From IMG/VR virus record IMGVR_UViG_3300049478_000011, positions 1-45,048 of that record: DNA of 45,048 nt; one strand, written 5' to 3'. Below the pieces are notes generated by a model. It worked only from the letters and a program-made list of their open reading frames with translations. It searched no databases and was not told the DNA's origin. Positions 8,742-15,016 of this stretch are shown in pieces; within the stretch, counting starts at the first letter, position 1, and the number at the start of each line of letters is the position of its first letter. The DNA is from a virus. Both the position numbers and the translations under genes were made by a program.

Positions 8742-9239
8742 TTACGCAGACCGCTTGACCTGGCACTTGTAGGTGAATTCCAAAACTTCCGTCTCGGCCA
8801 ACGGGATCGCCGTGAAGATCACCCGGTTGAACGCCGTGCCGCCGCTGGTTCTGGCGCAGTATTCCTTGACCGACCAGCCGCCGGCCGGGGCCGTGTGCTG
8901 AGAGACGAGTTTTGCCGTGTCGTTGGTGATCGTGGTCGTCTCCCGGCTGAAAGCTCCTGTCTGCTCATCGAGGGCAACCTTGCATCCGGTATCGCCGTCG
9001 GCAGGTGCGGTATTGTCCGACCCGATCTGGCCCTTGGTGAAGGCCAGTGCCGTGCCGTCACCCCAAAGCAGGGCGGTCTGGCCGACCCCGGCGAAAACTA
9101 CGAGGTTATCCTTCACCCAAAGTAGTTGCTTGGTGCCGTCCGGCAGGATTTTCCGCGCCTCGAGAGTTCCCTTGAGGTAGATTCCCCGCCCCTCGTCGAA
9201 GTGAAGGGTTTTTCTCCGAAGAAAAGCAAATATTTTCAT
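8742..9239 (-). CDS. Structural protein, paralogue of the preceding family member
   Basis: This 165-residue protein starts at 9239 (MKIFAFLRRK), where CAGGAG sits upstream and the previous stop is adjacent. A longer reading from 9377 would lie inside the adaptor gene and is not preferred. It contains LLWVKDNLVVFAGVGQTALLWGD, aligning with the WTEEFDNMVVTAG block of the 8165-8731 protein. It is strand-rich with no membrane segment. Its role is probably a virion component by position and resemblance. Confidence 0.65.
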   Translation of the reverse strand: MKIFAFLRRKTLHFDEGRGIYLKGTLEARKILPDGTKQLLWVKDNLVVFAGVGQTALLWGDGTALAFTKGQIGSDNTAPADGDTGCKVALDEQTGAFSRETTTITNDTAKLVSQHTAPAGGWSVKEYCARTSGGTAFNRVIFTAIPLAETEVLEFTYKCQVKRSA

Positions 9240-9240
9240 G

Positions 9241-9921
9241 TTACGTCTCCTGAAATTGTGGGAAGAAATGAACTTTAAAGTCGGATTCGTATTCGTCCCA
9301 ATTTTGGAACCGCATCTTGGCTGCCTTGAGCCAGTGCCGGATATTGTGAAGCCGGAGTGCGTTCCGCTCGTCGTCAAAAATGGTTCTGTATTCCTTGGAA
9401 TACGCCATCTGTCCGATTGACTGGGCCGCGTCTTTCGCCATGCCGAAGATATGGAGGTCCGGAAACCGCTTCATAAAGTAGTCTTCTTCTTCGTCGTCGG
9501 TTATCACATCCGGCATCCCGTTATAGACGAGCTTGATTTCTTTCCCGGCGGTATCCGGCCACGGCTTGAGCTCGAACTCGACACCAGCCATTCTCCACCA
9601 CTGCGGGGTCCCGGTCTCATCGACTTCATGGATTATGTCGAGGCTTGACCTGGGCGATTTATCGATTACGAGGCTGTCGTAAAAGACGGTCAGGTCGTCG
9701 ATAAAATCATCCGGTAGCGCGTATTTGCCCTGGAGTGCTACGGAGCCGTCCTTGACCGTCGCCTCTTTGTAGAGGAAGTACAGGCCATTGAACCCGGCGG
9801 TGATGAAATCCATGGCAACCTTTGTCCGGACGTTTTTGATCCAGCGACCATGCTTTTCGGCAGAGAACGTCCGTCCATCACACTTTTCCTCAACGCTTGC
9901 GCGGATGTCCGAGTATTTCAT
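9241..9921 (-). CDS. Head-to-tail adaptor, SU10 adaptor / P22 gp4-like
   Basis: This 226-residue protein has the usual adaptor plan. The N-terminal helices (VRTKVAMDFITAGFNGLYFLYKEA) lead to a GKYALPDDFIDDLTVFYDS segment, a beta hairpin (GVEFELKPWPDTAGKEIKLVYNGMPD) and C-terminal helices. This matches short-tailed-phage adaptors that seal the portal and connect it to the nozzle. GGGAGG precedes the ATG. Its place between the capsid and tail genes agrees. Confidence 0.65.
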   Translation of the reverse strand: MKYSDIRASVEEKCDGRTFSAEKHGRWIKNVRTKVAMDFITAGFNGLYFLYKEATVKDGSVALQGKYALPDDFIDDLTVFYDSLVIDKSPRSSLDIIHEVDETGTPQWWRMAGVEFELKPWPDTAGKEIKLVYNGMPDVITDDEEEDYFMKRFPDLHIFGMAKDAAQSIGQMAYSKEYRTIFDDERNALRLHNIRHWLKAAKMRFQNWDEYESDFKVHFFPQFQET

Positions 9922-9936
9922 GGCCCCTCCCTTTTG

Positions 9937-10401
9937 TTATTCGGTCTTTTCCTCCACGGAAACGCCCTCTTTCTTGGCTCGGTTGGATTCCTGTAATCGG
10001 TGTCCAACCATGTGCATCTTCAAGCCCTTTCCGCCAAGGTCATTTGGGAATTCCTTGTTGCAGACCTCGCATTTGGAACCCGGCTGTTTCTGCGTTTGTT
10101 TCCCGATCTCTCCATGAAGCTGATCCGTGCCTACGGGACCCCGGAACACTTTCTGCGCGTCCGGATTCGGCGGTTTCGGGGTTTCCGCATTGATTTCAAA
10201 GACCTCATGCCGCTTGTAGGCCGGGGACTTGCGGAGCGCCTCGATAATATCCTGGTCCGCGGTCGTGTAATTGCCGTTGTCGAACTGGGCGATGACCGCG
10301 GGGATGATGAATGGCTGTTCCCCGTAAAATCCTTTTCGTTCGGGCTTCACCTGGATCGAGAGCCGGATGTAGGGTGAATGAAAGGTGACTGGTTCAGCCA
10401 T
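9937..10401 (-). CDS. Head-region protein with C2H2-like zinc finger
   Basis: This 154-residue protein starts at 10401 (MAEPVTFHSP) behind GGGGGA; an upstream in-frame start at 10437 would overlap the neighbouring gene. The first 70 residues are strand-rich. Near residue 120 is C-x2-C-x15-H-x3-H (CEVC...HMVGH), a likely zinc-binding finger. Zinc-finger-like tails occur on several phage head-associated proteins, but the role here is unknown. Confidence 0.65.
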   Translation of the reverse strand: MAEPVTFHSPYIRLSIQVKPERKGFYGEQPFIIPAVIAQFDNGNYTTADQDIIEALRKSPAYKRHEVFEINAETPKPPNPDAQKVFRGPVGTDQLHGEIGKQTQKQPGSKCEVCNKEFPNDLGGKGLKMHMVGHRLQESNRAKKEGVSVEEKTE

Positions 10402-10402
10402 G

Positions 10403-10579
10403 TTATTTCCCCCGCTTCCGGAGGTTCTCCGGAACATAGCCGAGTGTCGTCTTGGCGCTCTTGCGGGCGCTACTGTAGGCGGCGGCTTGAGCCTGATCTT
10501 CCTTATGACCAGCCTTGACCATCTCCTCGATGTTGTGGCTGATCGTTCTCTGGCCGTAGCCAGGTTTCAGTGGACTCAT
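10403..10579 (-). CDS. Small basic helical phage protein (58 residues)
   Basis: It begins [20 protein letters not shown] and ends LRKRGK. The [20 protein letters not shown] layout followed by [10 protein letters not shown] is like a widespread family of tiny phage proteins with a (K/R)xxISxNIxxLxxxGxxxxQAxAxAxxxAR pattern, of unknown function. AAGGAG precedes the ATG and lies inside an 8-bp inverted repeat (10584-10614) that could mask it. Confidence 0.7.
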   Translation of the reverse strand: MSPLKPGYGQRTISHNIEEMVKAGHKEDQAQAAAYSSARKSAKTTLGYVPENLRKRGK

Positions 10580-10583
10580 AAAA

Positions 10584-10614
10584 GACTCCTTAAAAAAGAT
10601 TCAGACAAGGAGTC
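10584..10614 (-). promoter_or_regulatory. Inverted repeat covering a ribosome site
   Basis: On the transcribed strand, GACTCCTT and AAGGAGTC are exact complements 15 bases apart. The second arm contains the AAGGAG ribosome site of the 58-residue gene, so the hairpin would hide it. Confidence 0.55.
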
Positions 10615-10621
10615 CTGGTCG

Positions 10622-10954
10622 TTATTTGCCAATAGCTAGAAATCGGACGTCGGCACAACTCGTAGCCAGGTTCGTTGTGGCTGTGATCTCGGCGAAAACG
10701 GCGGTATGTCCGGCAGGGGTCCAATAGGCCAGGACTTTCTTATTCGTGTAATCGTAGAAGAAGAGATACCCGGCCTTGGGTTCGATGATGACCATGTGCA
10801 AATCTGTCGGAAAGACCTTGCTCATGTCGCACGGTTCGCCGTTCGTCGGATAGGAACTACTAAATGTGAATTTCCCGGTCACAATTTTGTAGTTGTGGGC
10901 GCATTTATCGACCATTCCCTTGTCTTCTTTGTAGGTAATGATGAACGCTGACAT
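10622..10954 (-). CDS. Small conserved-type phage structural protein
   Basis: This 110-residue beta-rich protein includes KIVTGKFTFSSSYPTNGEP and MVIIEPKAGYLFFYDYTNKKVLAYW. The pattern (transition, SSYPTxGEP, GYxFxYD, KKVxAY) is common in small phage proteins encoded just downstream of the capsid gene. Many of these decorate the head or form tail fibrils. AAGGAG precedes the ATG. Role inferred from position. Confidence 0.65.
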   Translation of the reverse strand: MSAFIITYKEDKGMVDKCAHNYKIVTGKFTFSSSYPTNGEPCDMSKVFPTDLHMVIIEPKAGYLFFYDYTNKKVLAYWTPAGHTAVFAEITATTNLATSCADVRFLAIGK

Positions 10955-10983
10955 CGTTTTTCTCCTTAATTCGAGAAAGTAAG

Positions 10984-11049
10984 GGAGGCCGGTTTACGCC
11001 TGGGCTTTCGAGCCACTGTGGTTACGGCCACTTGCCTTACCCGGCCTCC
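10984..11049 (-). ncRNA. Branched structured element after the capsid gene
   Basis: A 9-bp outer stem (GGAGGCCGG / CCGGCCTCC, perfect) closes 48 bases that contain two further hairpins on the minus-strand RNA: GTGG-CCGTAA-CCAC and GGCT-CGAA-AGCC. This gives a three-way-junction-like fold between the capsid gene and the next gene. It may be an intrinsic processing, stability or attenuation element; it lacks the long T-run of a classical terminator. Confidence 0.5.
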
Positions 11050-11067
11050 TTCAAAAAAGGTTCAGAC
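11046..11067. repeat. Intercistronic motif, copy at capsid gene end
   Basis: CTCCTTCAAAAAAGG followed by TTCAGACC closely resembles 10586-10606 and, more loosely, 12239-12256. All three lie in gaps between head genes. Confidence 0.5.
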
Positions 11068-11074
11068 CCTAAAA

Positions 11075-12232
11075 TCAAACAACGCCCTTGACGATCCCGT
11101 GCAGTTTCGCCTGGTGGAATTCCATCCCGATCGTGGCGGAGTATTCGTCGATGTACTTGTGGACGTTCTTAGCCTGGACGTTGAGTTCGAGCTTGAAGTC
11201 GGAATCCTGGAGGTAGCGATAGACCATCTGCGAGGGATCGAGGACGAGTCCTTTGCCTGCGTGAGGCCCGGTGAAGTGGCGGTCGAGCGCGAGATCAACG
11301 TCGCCGTTGGCGGAGTGGTAGGTGCGGACCTTAACTCCGTACTTGACGGTCGAGCCGGGCTCAAGCCGCTGTTTGCCGGCCGCGAACTGCGAAATCTGGC
11401 TGTTGATGAGCGGGCCGCAGAAGAAGATTCTGTCCTTCTCCGAGTAGGTGAAAACGTCTTTCAGGAACGACTCGAACGCGGATTCCGTGAGCGCCGCGCT
11501 TGACATATCCAGGGTCGGGGCGGTCGTGCCGAGGAAGTAGTAGATCCCGCCCGTGGCGCGTTGGGGATGGGTGCCGGAGGTAATCTCTTTCGGCTCACCC
11601 CACAGGAATTGACTTTCGATGTCGCGCTTGAGCTCACCCGCCTTTTTGTTGCGCTCGAAGTTCCGGCGGTTTCCGCCGTAGGTTGCGATCTTGTCGGCGG
11701 TCTCGGTGAATTCCACGGCCTTGGAGAAAATCTGGACGTAGTTCTGTTTCTTGCTCTTTGCCGTCACCAAGCCTTCCGGCGTGGTGTAGCCTTCTTCCTG
11801 CGTCGAACCGAGTTTGTAGAGGTACTCGTTATCGACGATGGCGCCGGCTGCGGTCGTACCAAATGCGCGAACGACAACCAGGGTGTGCGTGGAGTCGGTA
11901 ATTCCAGTAACAAGAATTTTTTCGCCCGTACCCACGACGAGGAGAATGTCGTTGATCTGGAAGATCCCGCTTGTGTCGGTATCGACAACGAGAGAGGTAT
12001 CGCCTGCGCCGTAGTCGGCGTGGTTGATCTGCGTGTACTGACCGAGCAGGTCATCCTCAAACCAGATGAACTCGGTATCGCGGGCCGCGGCCTTGGACAT
12101 CTTGCCCAAGACCGTGAGAAACGGCGTTGTGTTGGGCTGAAGCTCGAAGATCATGTCCCGTACGTCGAGCTTTTTTATGCCCGCTTCGTACTTGGCTGTA
12201 TCGAAAACATTACGGACCTGCGTGATTGCCAT
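11075..12232 (-). CDS. Major capsid protein, SU10-like
   Basis: This 385-residue protein matches the plan of the SU10-type major head protein (an HK97-fold branch). There is an N-terminal arm (KKLDVRDMIFELQPNTTPFLTVLGKM), an EFIWFEDDLL segment and a long middle domain with YVQIFSKAVEFTETADKIATYGG. Then come KRDIESQFLWG, and DRIFFCGPLINSQISQFA with the closing LDRHFTGPHAGKGLVLDPSQM block. A scaffold-like gene lies upstream and an adaptor downstream, as expected. An AAGGAG site precedes the ATG. The repetitive intergenic motif is on both sides of the gene. Confidence 0.85.
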   Translation of the reverse strand: MAITQVRNVFDTAKYEAGIKKLDVRDMIFELQPNTTPFLTVLGKMSKAAARDTEFIWFEDDLLGQYTQINHADYGAGDTSLVVDTDTSGIFQINDILLVVGTGEKILVTGITDSTHTLVVVRAFGTTAAGAIVDNEYLYKLGSTQEEGYTTPEGLVTAKSKKQNYVQIFSKAVEFTETADKIATYGGNRRNFERNKKAGELKRDIESQFLWGEPKEITSGTHPQRATGGIYYFLGTTAPTLDMSSAALTESAFESFLKDVFTYSEKDRIFFCGPLINSQISQFAAGKQRLEPGSTVKYGVKVRTYHSANGDVDLALDRHFTGPHAGKGLVLDPSQMVYRYLQDSDFKLELNVQAKNVHKYIDEYSATIGMEFHQAKLHGIVKGVV

Positions 12233-12274
12233 GTCTTGACTCCTTAAAAATAATCAGAGCCAAGAATCGTCTCC

Positions 12275-13132
12275 TTAATCACTGAGCCTATCGGAGAGAA
12301 GAATCTGCTCCTTGATGATTTGTGCGGCAGTTTTACCCTCTGTGCCGCCAGTCGCCTGCTGTCCGCCGCCGGATGCGGATGAGATACCGGCCGGCTTTGC
12401 ATGGGCCGCGATAATCTTCAGCGAGTTTGGGTCGATGTCGCCGAGGACTTCTTTCCGGAGTTCCTCGATATCTTCCTTGCGCTTGGTTTCGGCCCGCGCA
12501 TAGAGTTCCTCAAGATTCGCGTTCGGATCTTGGAGAGAAAGCTGGTGCATGATTGGCCGGAGTTTCTCGAATTTCTCCGGGTCCTTTGCCATCAGTGCAT
12601 TAGCCTGGCGGTAGGCTTTGTCGTATTCCTTGTCGGCCTCTTCCTGCCGGATTTCCTTCTTGAGTTCTTCCCTCCACTGTTTCCCGGTGGTTTGCATAAA
12701 CGCATTGAATTTGTTCTTGTCCTGGACGAGTTCGTAAGGATCTTCGACTGCCGCCGCCGGCTGAACCGGGGCCTCGAAACTGCCTGCCCTTCTTGGCGGG
12801 GGTAAAGTCGCCTGCAACTTGGAGACTCGTAATTCTTGACTCAACTTCGTGTTCTGTTGCTCCAGACCCTCCAGGGTCTTGACGATATCTGCGGCGCTTT
12901 TGAATCCCCTCTTCATGGCAACTTCACGAAGCTCGGGAATCTGCGATAGGTCAAGCGGTTCCGTTACAGGGGCCGGACCCTCACCAGCGCCAACATCGCC
13001 AGCCTCGAGATCAACCCCTTCTCCCATATTAGGGATTTCAGGCTGATCGTCTTCCAAGCCCGTATCGGCACCCTTTCCCGTATCAGGGAGGCTACCGCCT
13101 GGGGCTTTCTTTTTTGTTTTGTCTTCTGCCAT
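12275..13132 (-). CDS. Scaffold-like protein
   Basis: This 285-residue protein is rich in Glu, Lys, Gln and Ala with no hydrophobic core pattern. It has an acidic, Gly/Pro-rich first 65 residues, a long coiled coil (ADIVKTLEGLEQQNTKLSQELRVSKLQ), a second charged helix (WREELKKEIRQEEADKEYDKAYRQAN) and a C-terminal helix. This is typical of phage scaffolding proteins that guide capsid assembly. It is encoded just upstream of the capsid gene, and is the first gene of the leftward late operon. Confidence 0.75.
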   Translation of the reverse strand: MAEDKTKKKAPGGSLPDTGKGADTGLEDDQPEIPNMGEGVDLEAGDVGAGEGPAPVTEPLDLSQIPELREVAMKRGFKSAADIVKTLEGLEQQNTKLSQELRVSKLQATLPPPRRAGSFEAPVQPAAAVEDPYELVQDKNKFNAFMQTTGKQWREELKKEIRQEEADKEYDKAYRQANALMAKDPEKFEKLRPIMHQLSLQDPNANLEELYARAETKRKEDIEELRKEVLGDIDPNSLKIIAAHAKPAGISSASGGGQQATGGTEGKTAAQIIKEQILLSDRLSD

Positions 13133-13189
13133 TTTTCCTTTCTCCTGACCATAAAAGGCCGAGAGGCTAGATGTTGTATGTACGACTAC

Positions 13190-13218
13190 CCATTACCACA
13201 ATTTAAAGACAATGTCAA
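13190..13218 (-). promoter_or_regulatory. Possible late-operon promoter, leftward
   Basis: Reading leftward, TTGACA (13218-13213) is followed after 17 bases by a weak -10 (TAATGG). The ten bases ending in the -35 (GGACTTGACA) are identical to those of the repressor promoter at 18947-18956. A phage activator could compensate for the poor -10. Confidence 0.4.
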
Positions 13219-13250
13219 GTCCTAACATTGGCAGGAAATGGTAAGTACAG

Positions 13251-13268
13251 GAAGGGATCGTTTTCGCC
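13251..13268 (+). repeat. GAAGGATCGTT-type motif, copy 1
   Basis: GAAGGGATCGTTTTCGCC; first of three same-strand copies. Confidence 0.55.
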
Positions 13269-13335
13269 GAGCCAAAAAAATTAAGAGAATCGAGAAAGAA
13301 AGACTCAGCTAGGGAAAGACTGAAACCAACCCCCT

Positions 13336-13352
13336 TCATGGGATACCCATGA
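13336..13352. repeat. Perfect inverted repeat
   Basis: TCATGGG-ATA-CCCATGA: 7-bp arms, 3-base centre. Confidence 0.75.
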
Positions 13353-13371
13353 TCTACGGTATTATTCTTTC

Positions 13372-13385
13372 TTCTCTTAAGAGAA
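13372..13385. repeat. Perfect 14-bp palindrome
   Basis: TTCTCTTAAGAGAA, followed closely by a direct repeat AGTTAAT-AGTTAAT at 13391-13404. Confidence 0.75.
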
Positions 13386-13435
13386 TATTAAGTTAATAGT
13401 TAATGTAAAGAACTGCGGAATAGATCGTGAATAGG

Positions 13436-13476
13436 TCAGGAGTTACTCCTGAATTACTCGTGATTAACTCCTGAAT
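13436..13476. promoter_or_regulatory. Operator-like cluster: palindrome plus extra half-site
   Basis: TCAGGAGT-T-ACTCCTGA is a perfect 8-bp inverted repeat (13436-13452). The right arm, extended to ACTCCTGAAT, is repeated exactly 22 bases further on (13467-13476), about two helical turns away. This spacing suits cooperative protein binding. Confidence 0.6.
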
Positions 13477-13553
13477 GACTTATCCAATAAAGCATTGAAT
13501 ATTTAGTGTCCATAAATAAGGACAGTAAAAGAAAGAAAAGTGGGAAAAATAGA

Positions 13554-13568
13554 CTACTAATTTAGTAG
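13554..13568. repeat. Perfect inverted repeat
   Basis: CTACTAA-T-TTAGTAG: 7-bp arms, 1-base centre. Confidence 0.75.
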
Positions 13569-13586
13569 TGTATCCCGGAAAAATCA

Positions 13587-13604
13587 GAAAGGGATCGTTT
13601 CACC
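13587..13604 (+). repeat. GAAGGATCGTT-type motif, copy 2
   Basis: GAAAGGGATCGTTTCACC; same strand as copies 1 and 3. Confidence 0.55.
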
Positions 13605-13663
13605 TATGTGGAGTAGGGGAGGTAAAAGAGAAGGGGGGGTAGGCCGTGTGCCAACAGCTGACG

Positions 13664-13680
13664 GAAGGAATCGTTACGCC
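13664..13680 (+). repeat. GAAGGATCGTT-type motif, copy 3
   Basis: GAAGGAATCGTTACGCC; the GC-rich block follows. Confidence 0.5.
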
Positions 13681-13850
13681 AAGGGCCGAGGGAGTCACGG
13701 GGTCCGCATCCCCCCATGCGTCCGCCAGCGCCCCTGCGCGCCCATTCCGATATATCTATTCCCGTGATATTTCAGGCTTTTTAACCTTATTCCTTTATTA
13801 TCAATAACATACTGGTTTACATAATAGTATTTATACGACACTGGGCTCTT

Positions 13851-13868
13851 TTCTTATCTTAATAAGAA
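13851..13868. repeat. Inverted repeat
   Basis: TTCTTAT-CTTA-ATAAGAA: 7-bp arms. Confidence 0.7.
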
Positions 13869-13874
13869 CATCGT

Positions 13875-13929
13875 CCCCAGCCGGCTGATCCTGGGGGTAG
13901 TCGAGCGGTCTCATAACCGATTTTCCCCA
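13875..13929 (+). promoter_or_regulatory. Two mutually exclusive hairpins
   Basis: CTGGGG (13891-13896) can pair with CCCCAG upstream (13875-13880). Alternatively TGGGG (13892-13896) can pair with CCCCA downstream (13925-13929), enclosing an inner CGGT-ctcata-ACCG stem. Both cannot form together, which is the logic of an attenuator, but only if the region is transcribed. Confidence 0.4.
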
Positions 13930-13942
13930 TACTGTCCGGAAA

Positions 13943-13959
13943 CGTTACACTCTGTAACG
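13943..13959. repeat. Perfect inverted repeat
   Basis: CGTTACA-CTC-TGTAACG: 7-bp arms, 3-base centre. Confidence 0.75.
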
Positions 13960-13978
13960 AAACCGTACACACCTAATT

Positions 13979-13994
13979 ATCCAAATATTTGGAT
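13979..13994. promoter_or_regulatory. Perfect 16-bp palindrome with downstream partial copy
   Basis: ATCCAAATATTTGGAT is fully palindromic. A second TTATTTGGATTTT follows at about 14006-14018, upstream of the rightward promoter; the pair looks like an operator with a half-site. Confidence 0.6.
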
Positions 13995-14044
13995 TTCCGA
14001 TTCAATTATTTGGATTTTCCCTGATTTTCCCCTATTATTTTAAG

Positions 14045-14089
14045 ATGTCAATCTTTTTTCTTGACAATTCCTCCTGCTGGCATTACCTT
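14045..14089 (+). promoter_or_regulatory. Rightward promoter of first early operon
   Basis: TTGACA (14061-14066), 17-base spacer, weak -10 TACCTT (14084-14089). An ATGTCAAT sequence just upstream (14045-14052) forms an inverted repeat with the -35. The same ATGTCAAT also stands upstream of the Cro promoter. GGAGG and the ATG at 14110 follow. Confidence 0.5.
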
Positions 14090-14109
14090 TTTAGTGGAGG
14101 TAAAAACAA

Positions 14110-14355
14110 ATGAAAGATAAAAAGAGTAAAGGCCAGATCGTGAGCTTTATGGGTATCCGGCCAGTACCAGGCTCCTATTGGACAACTAACCGACATGATT
14201 GCCTCGGACGCGCTCAGGTCGAGATTATGATTAACTCCGACGGCACGTTTGAAACTTTATGCCCCACTTGCATGGGCCATCCGACAGTATTTTTTGAGTG
14301 CGGTCAATTTTCCTTTATCGGAGAGACGGTTATATCCTCCTCTGAAGAGGTCTAA
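14110..14355 (+). CDS. Small early protein with CPTC motif
   Basis: This 81-residue protein has a strong GGAGG site before the ATG. Residues 53-58 contain CPTCMG, with further cysteines at about 30 and 64, which could hold a metal. First gene of the early operon next to the control region. Its last codons and stop lie inside copy 1 of the hairpin leader of the next gene. Family not recognised. Confidence 0.65.
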   Translation: MKDKKSKGQIVSFMGIRPVPGSYWTTNRHDCLGRAQVEIMINSDGTFETLCPTCMGHPTVFFECGQFSFIGETVISSSEEV

Positions 14356-14396
14356 AGACCGAAACGGCCTTCGGGCCGTCAGGAGGTAAAAACAAA
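14339..14396 (+). ncRNA. Multi-hairpin translational leader, copy 1
   Basis: Three hairpins in series: CCTC-TGAA-GAGG (14339-14350), GGTC-TAAA-GACC (14349-14360, competing with the first), a GAA linker, then ACGGCC-TTCG-GGCCGT (14364-14379). CAGGAGGTAAAAA and the ATG at 14396 follow. Copy 2 keeps the plan with changed but still paired stems. Confidence 0.7.
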
Positions 14397-14779
14397 TGAA
14401 AAAGCGAATTTCGACAAGGCAGGTCGGAGACGGAAAACTGCCTAACAAGTACTGGGTTTCTGTCTTTGATGATTTTCTTTACTACGACACAGAAAGCGGC
14501 TCCTGGGAATGGGATTCAGACCGGACAAGAGAGGAAGCACACGGAAAAACAATCGCTGTTTTTTGGTCTTATGCGGGAGCCAGAAACTTATTTGATTCTA
14601 TCGTGTTAGGGGAAGAACATGGCGGAATCCTAGTCCGGGGAAAAACAATCGAGGACCGATTCTCCGGCGAAGTCTGCCGGGAGGTTTTCCAAGAGGTCAA
14701 AACCTGTGAGCCGTTCTTCGAGGAGAGCTTGTCATTTACAAAAAAGAAACTCGAAGAGGCCGGCCAAAAATTTGTTTGA
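14396..14779 (+). CDS. Early protein of unknown function
   Basis: This 127-residue acidic, aromatic-rich protein (KYWVSVFDDFLYYDTESGSWEWDSDRTREEAHGK at residues 18-51) ends with a charged helix. It is preceded by AGGAGG and the hairpin leader. The small size, the acidity and the place among early genes are like those of many phage host-takeover or anti-defence proteins, but no family was recognised. Confidence 0.65.
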   Translation: MKKRISTRQVGDGKLPNKYWVSVFDDFLYYDTESGSWEWDSDRTREEAHGKTIAVFWSYAGARNLFDSIVLGEEHGGILVRGKTIEDRFSGEVCREVFQEVKTCEPFFEESLSFTKKKLEEAGQKFV

Positions 14780-14787
14780 TTTTTCCC

Positions 14788-14841
14788 CCTCTGAAGAGTC
14801 AGGCATGACGAAACGCCCGCGAGGGCGTCAGGAGGTAAAAA
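14788..14841 (+). ncRNA. Multi-hairpin translational leader, copy 2
   Basis: The same plan as copy 1: CTC-TGAA-GAG (14789-14798), GTCA-GGCA-TGAC (14798-14809, sharing one base with the first), a GAA linker, ACGCCC-GCGA-GGGCGT (14813-14828), then CAGGAGGTAAAAATG. Stem bases differ from copy 1 but remain complementary. Confidence 0.7.
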
Positions 14842-15014
14842 TGGAAGAAATAACGGTCAAGTGGTTTTTAGGGATGGACGGTCCTCAGAATTATGAGGGC
14901 CATTTTTCCAGTCTGAGGGCTGCGGCAATACGGGCTCAAGAGGGCCGGAGATATGGCTACTACGTGACGGTCAAGATCGAGTCCGGGCCGGTTGTCTATC
15001 AGATTTGGGGCTGA
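14841..15014 (+). CDS. Small early protein (57 residues)
   Basis: It begins MEEITVKWFLGMDG and ends VYQIWG. The start at 14841 is set by AGGAGG at the end of hairpin leader copy 2. A beta-alpha-beta-like pattern (ITVKWFLG, SLRAAAIRAQEG, YYVTVKIESG) is visible. Function unknown. Confidence 0.6.
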   Translation: MEEITVKWFLGMDGPQNYEGHFSSLRAAAIRAQEGRRYGYYVTVKIESGPVVYQIWG

Positions 15015-15016
15015 GC

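Larger units (their letters stand above)
13133..14109. other. Gene-free control region between divergent operons
   Basis: No convincing gene is seen. The region holds: a leftward TTGACA box (13213-13218); three copies of a GAAGGATCGTT-type motif; inverted repeats at 13336-13352, 13372-13385, 13436-13452, 13554-13568, 13851-13868, 13943-13959 and 13979-13994; a GC-rich block (13620-13745); competing hairpins at 13875-13929; and a rightward promoter just before 14110. It looks like a switch region and/or replication origin. Confidence 0.7.

Noticed and set aside
13238-13312. 24-codon basic reading frame in the control region
   Set aside because: Very short, weak ribosome site, and it runs through one of the iteron-like motifs; not supportable as a gene.
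13888-13930. tRNA-like stretch with a CTCATAA anticodon-like loop
   Set aside because: There is no T-arm, acceptor pairing or 3' end, and the stem flanking the loop mismatches. A simple nested hairpin explains it.
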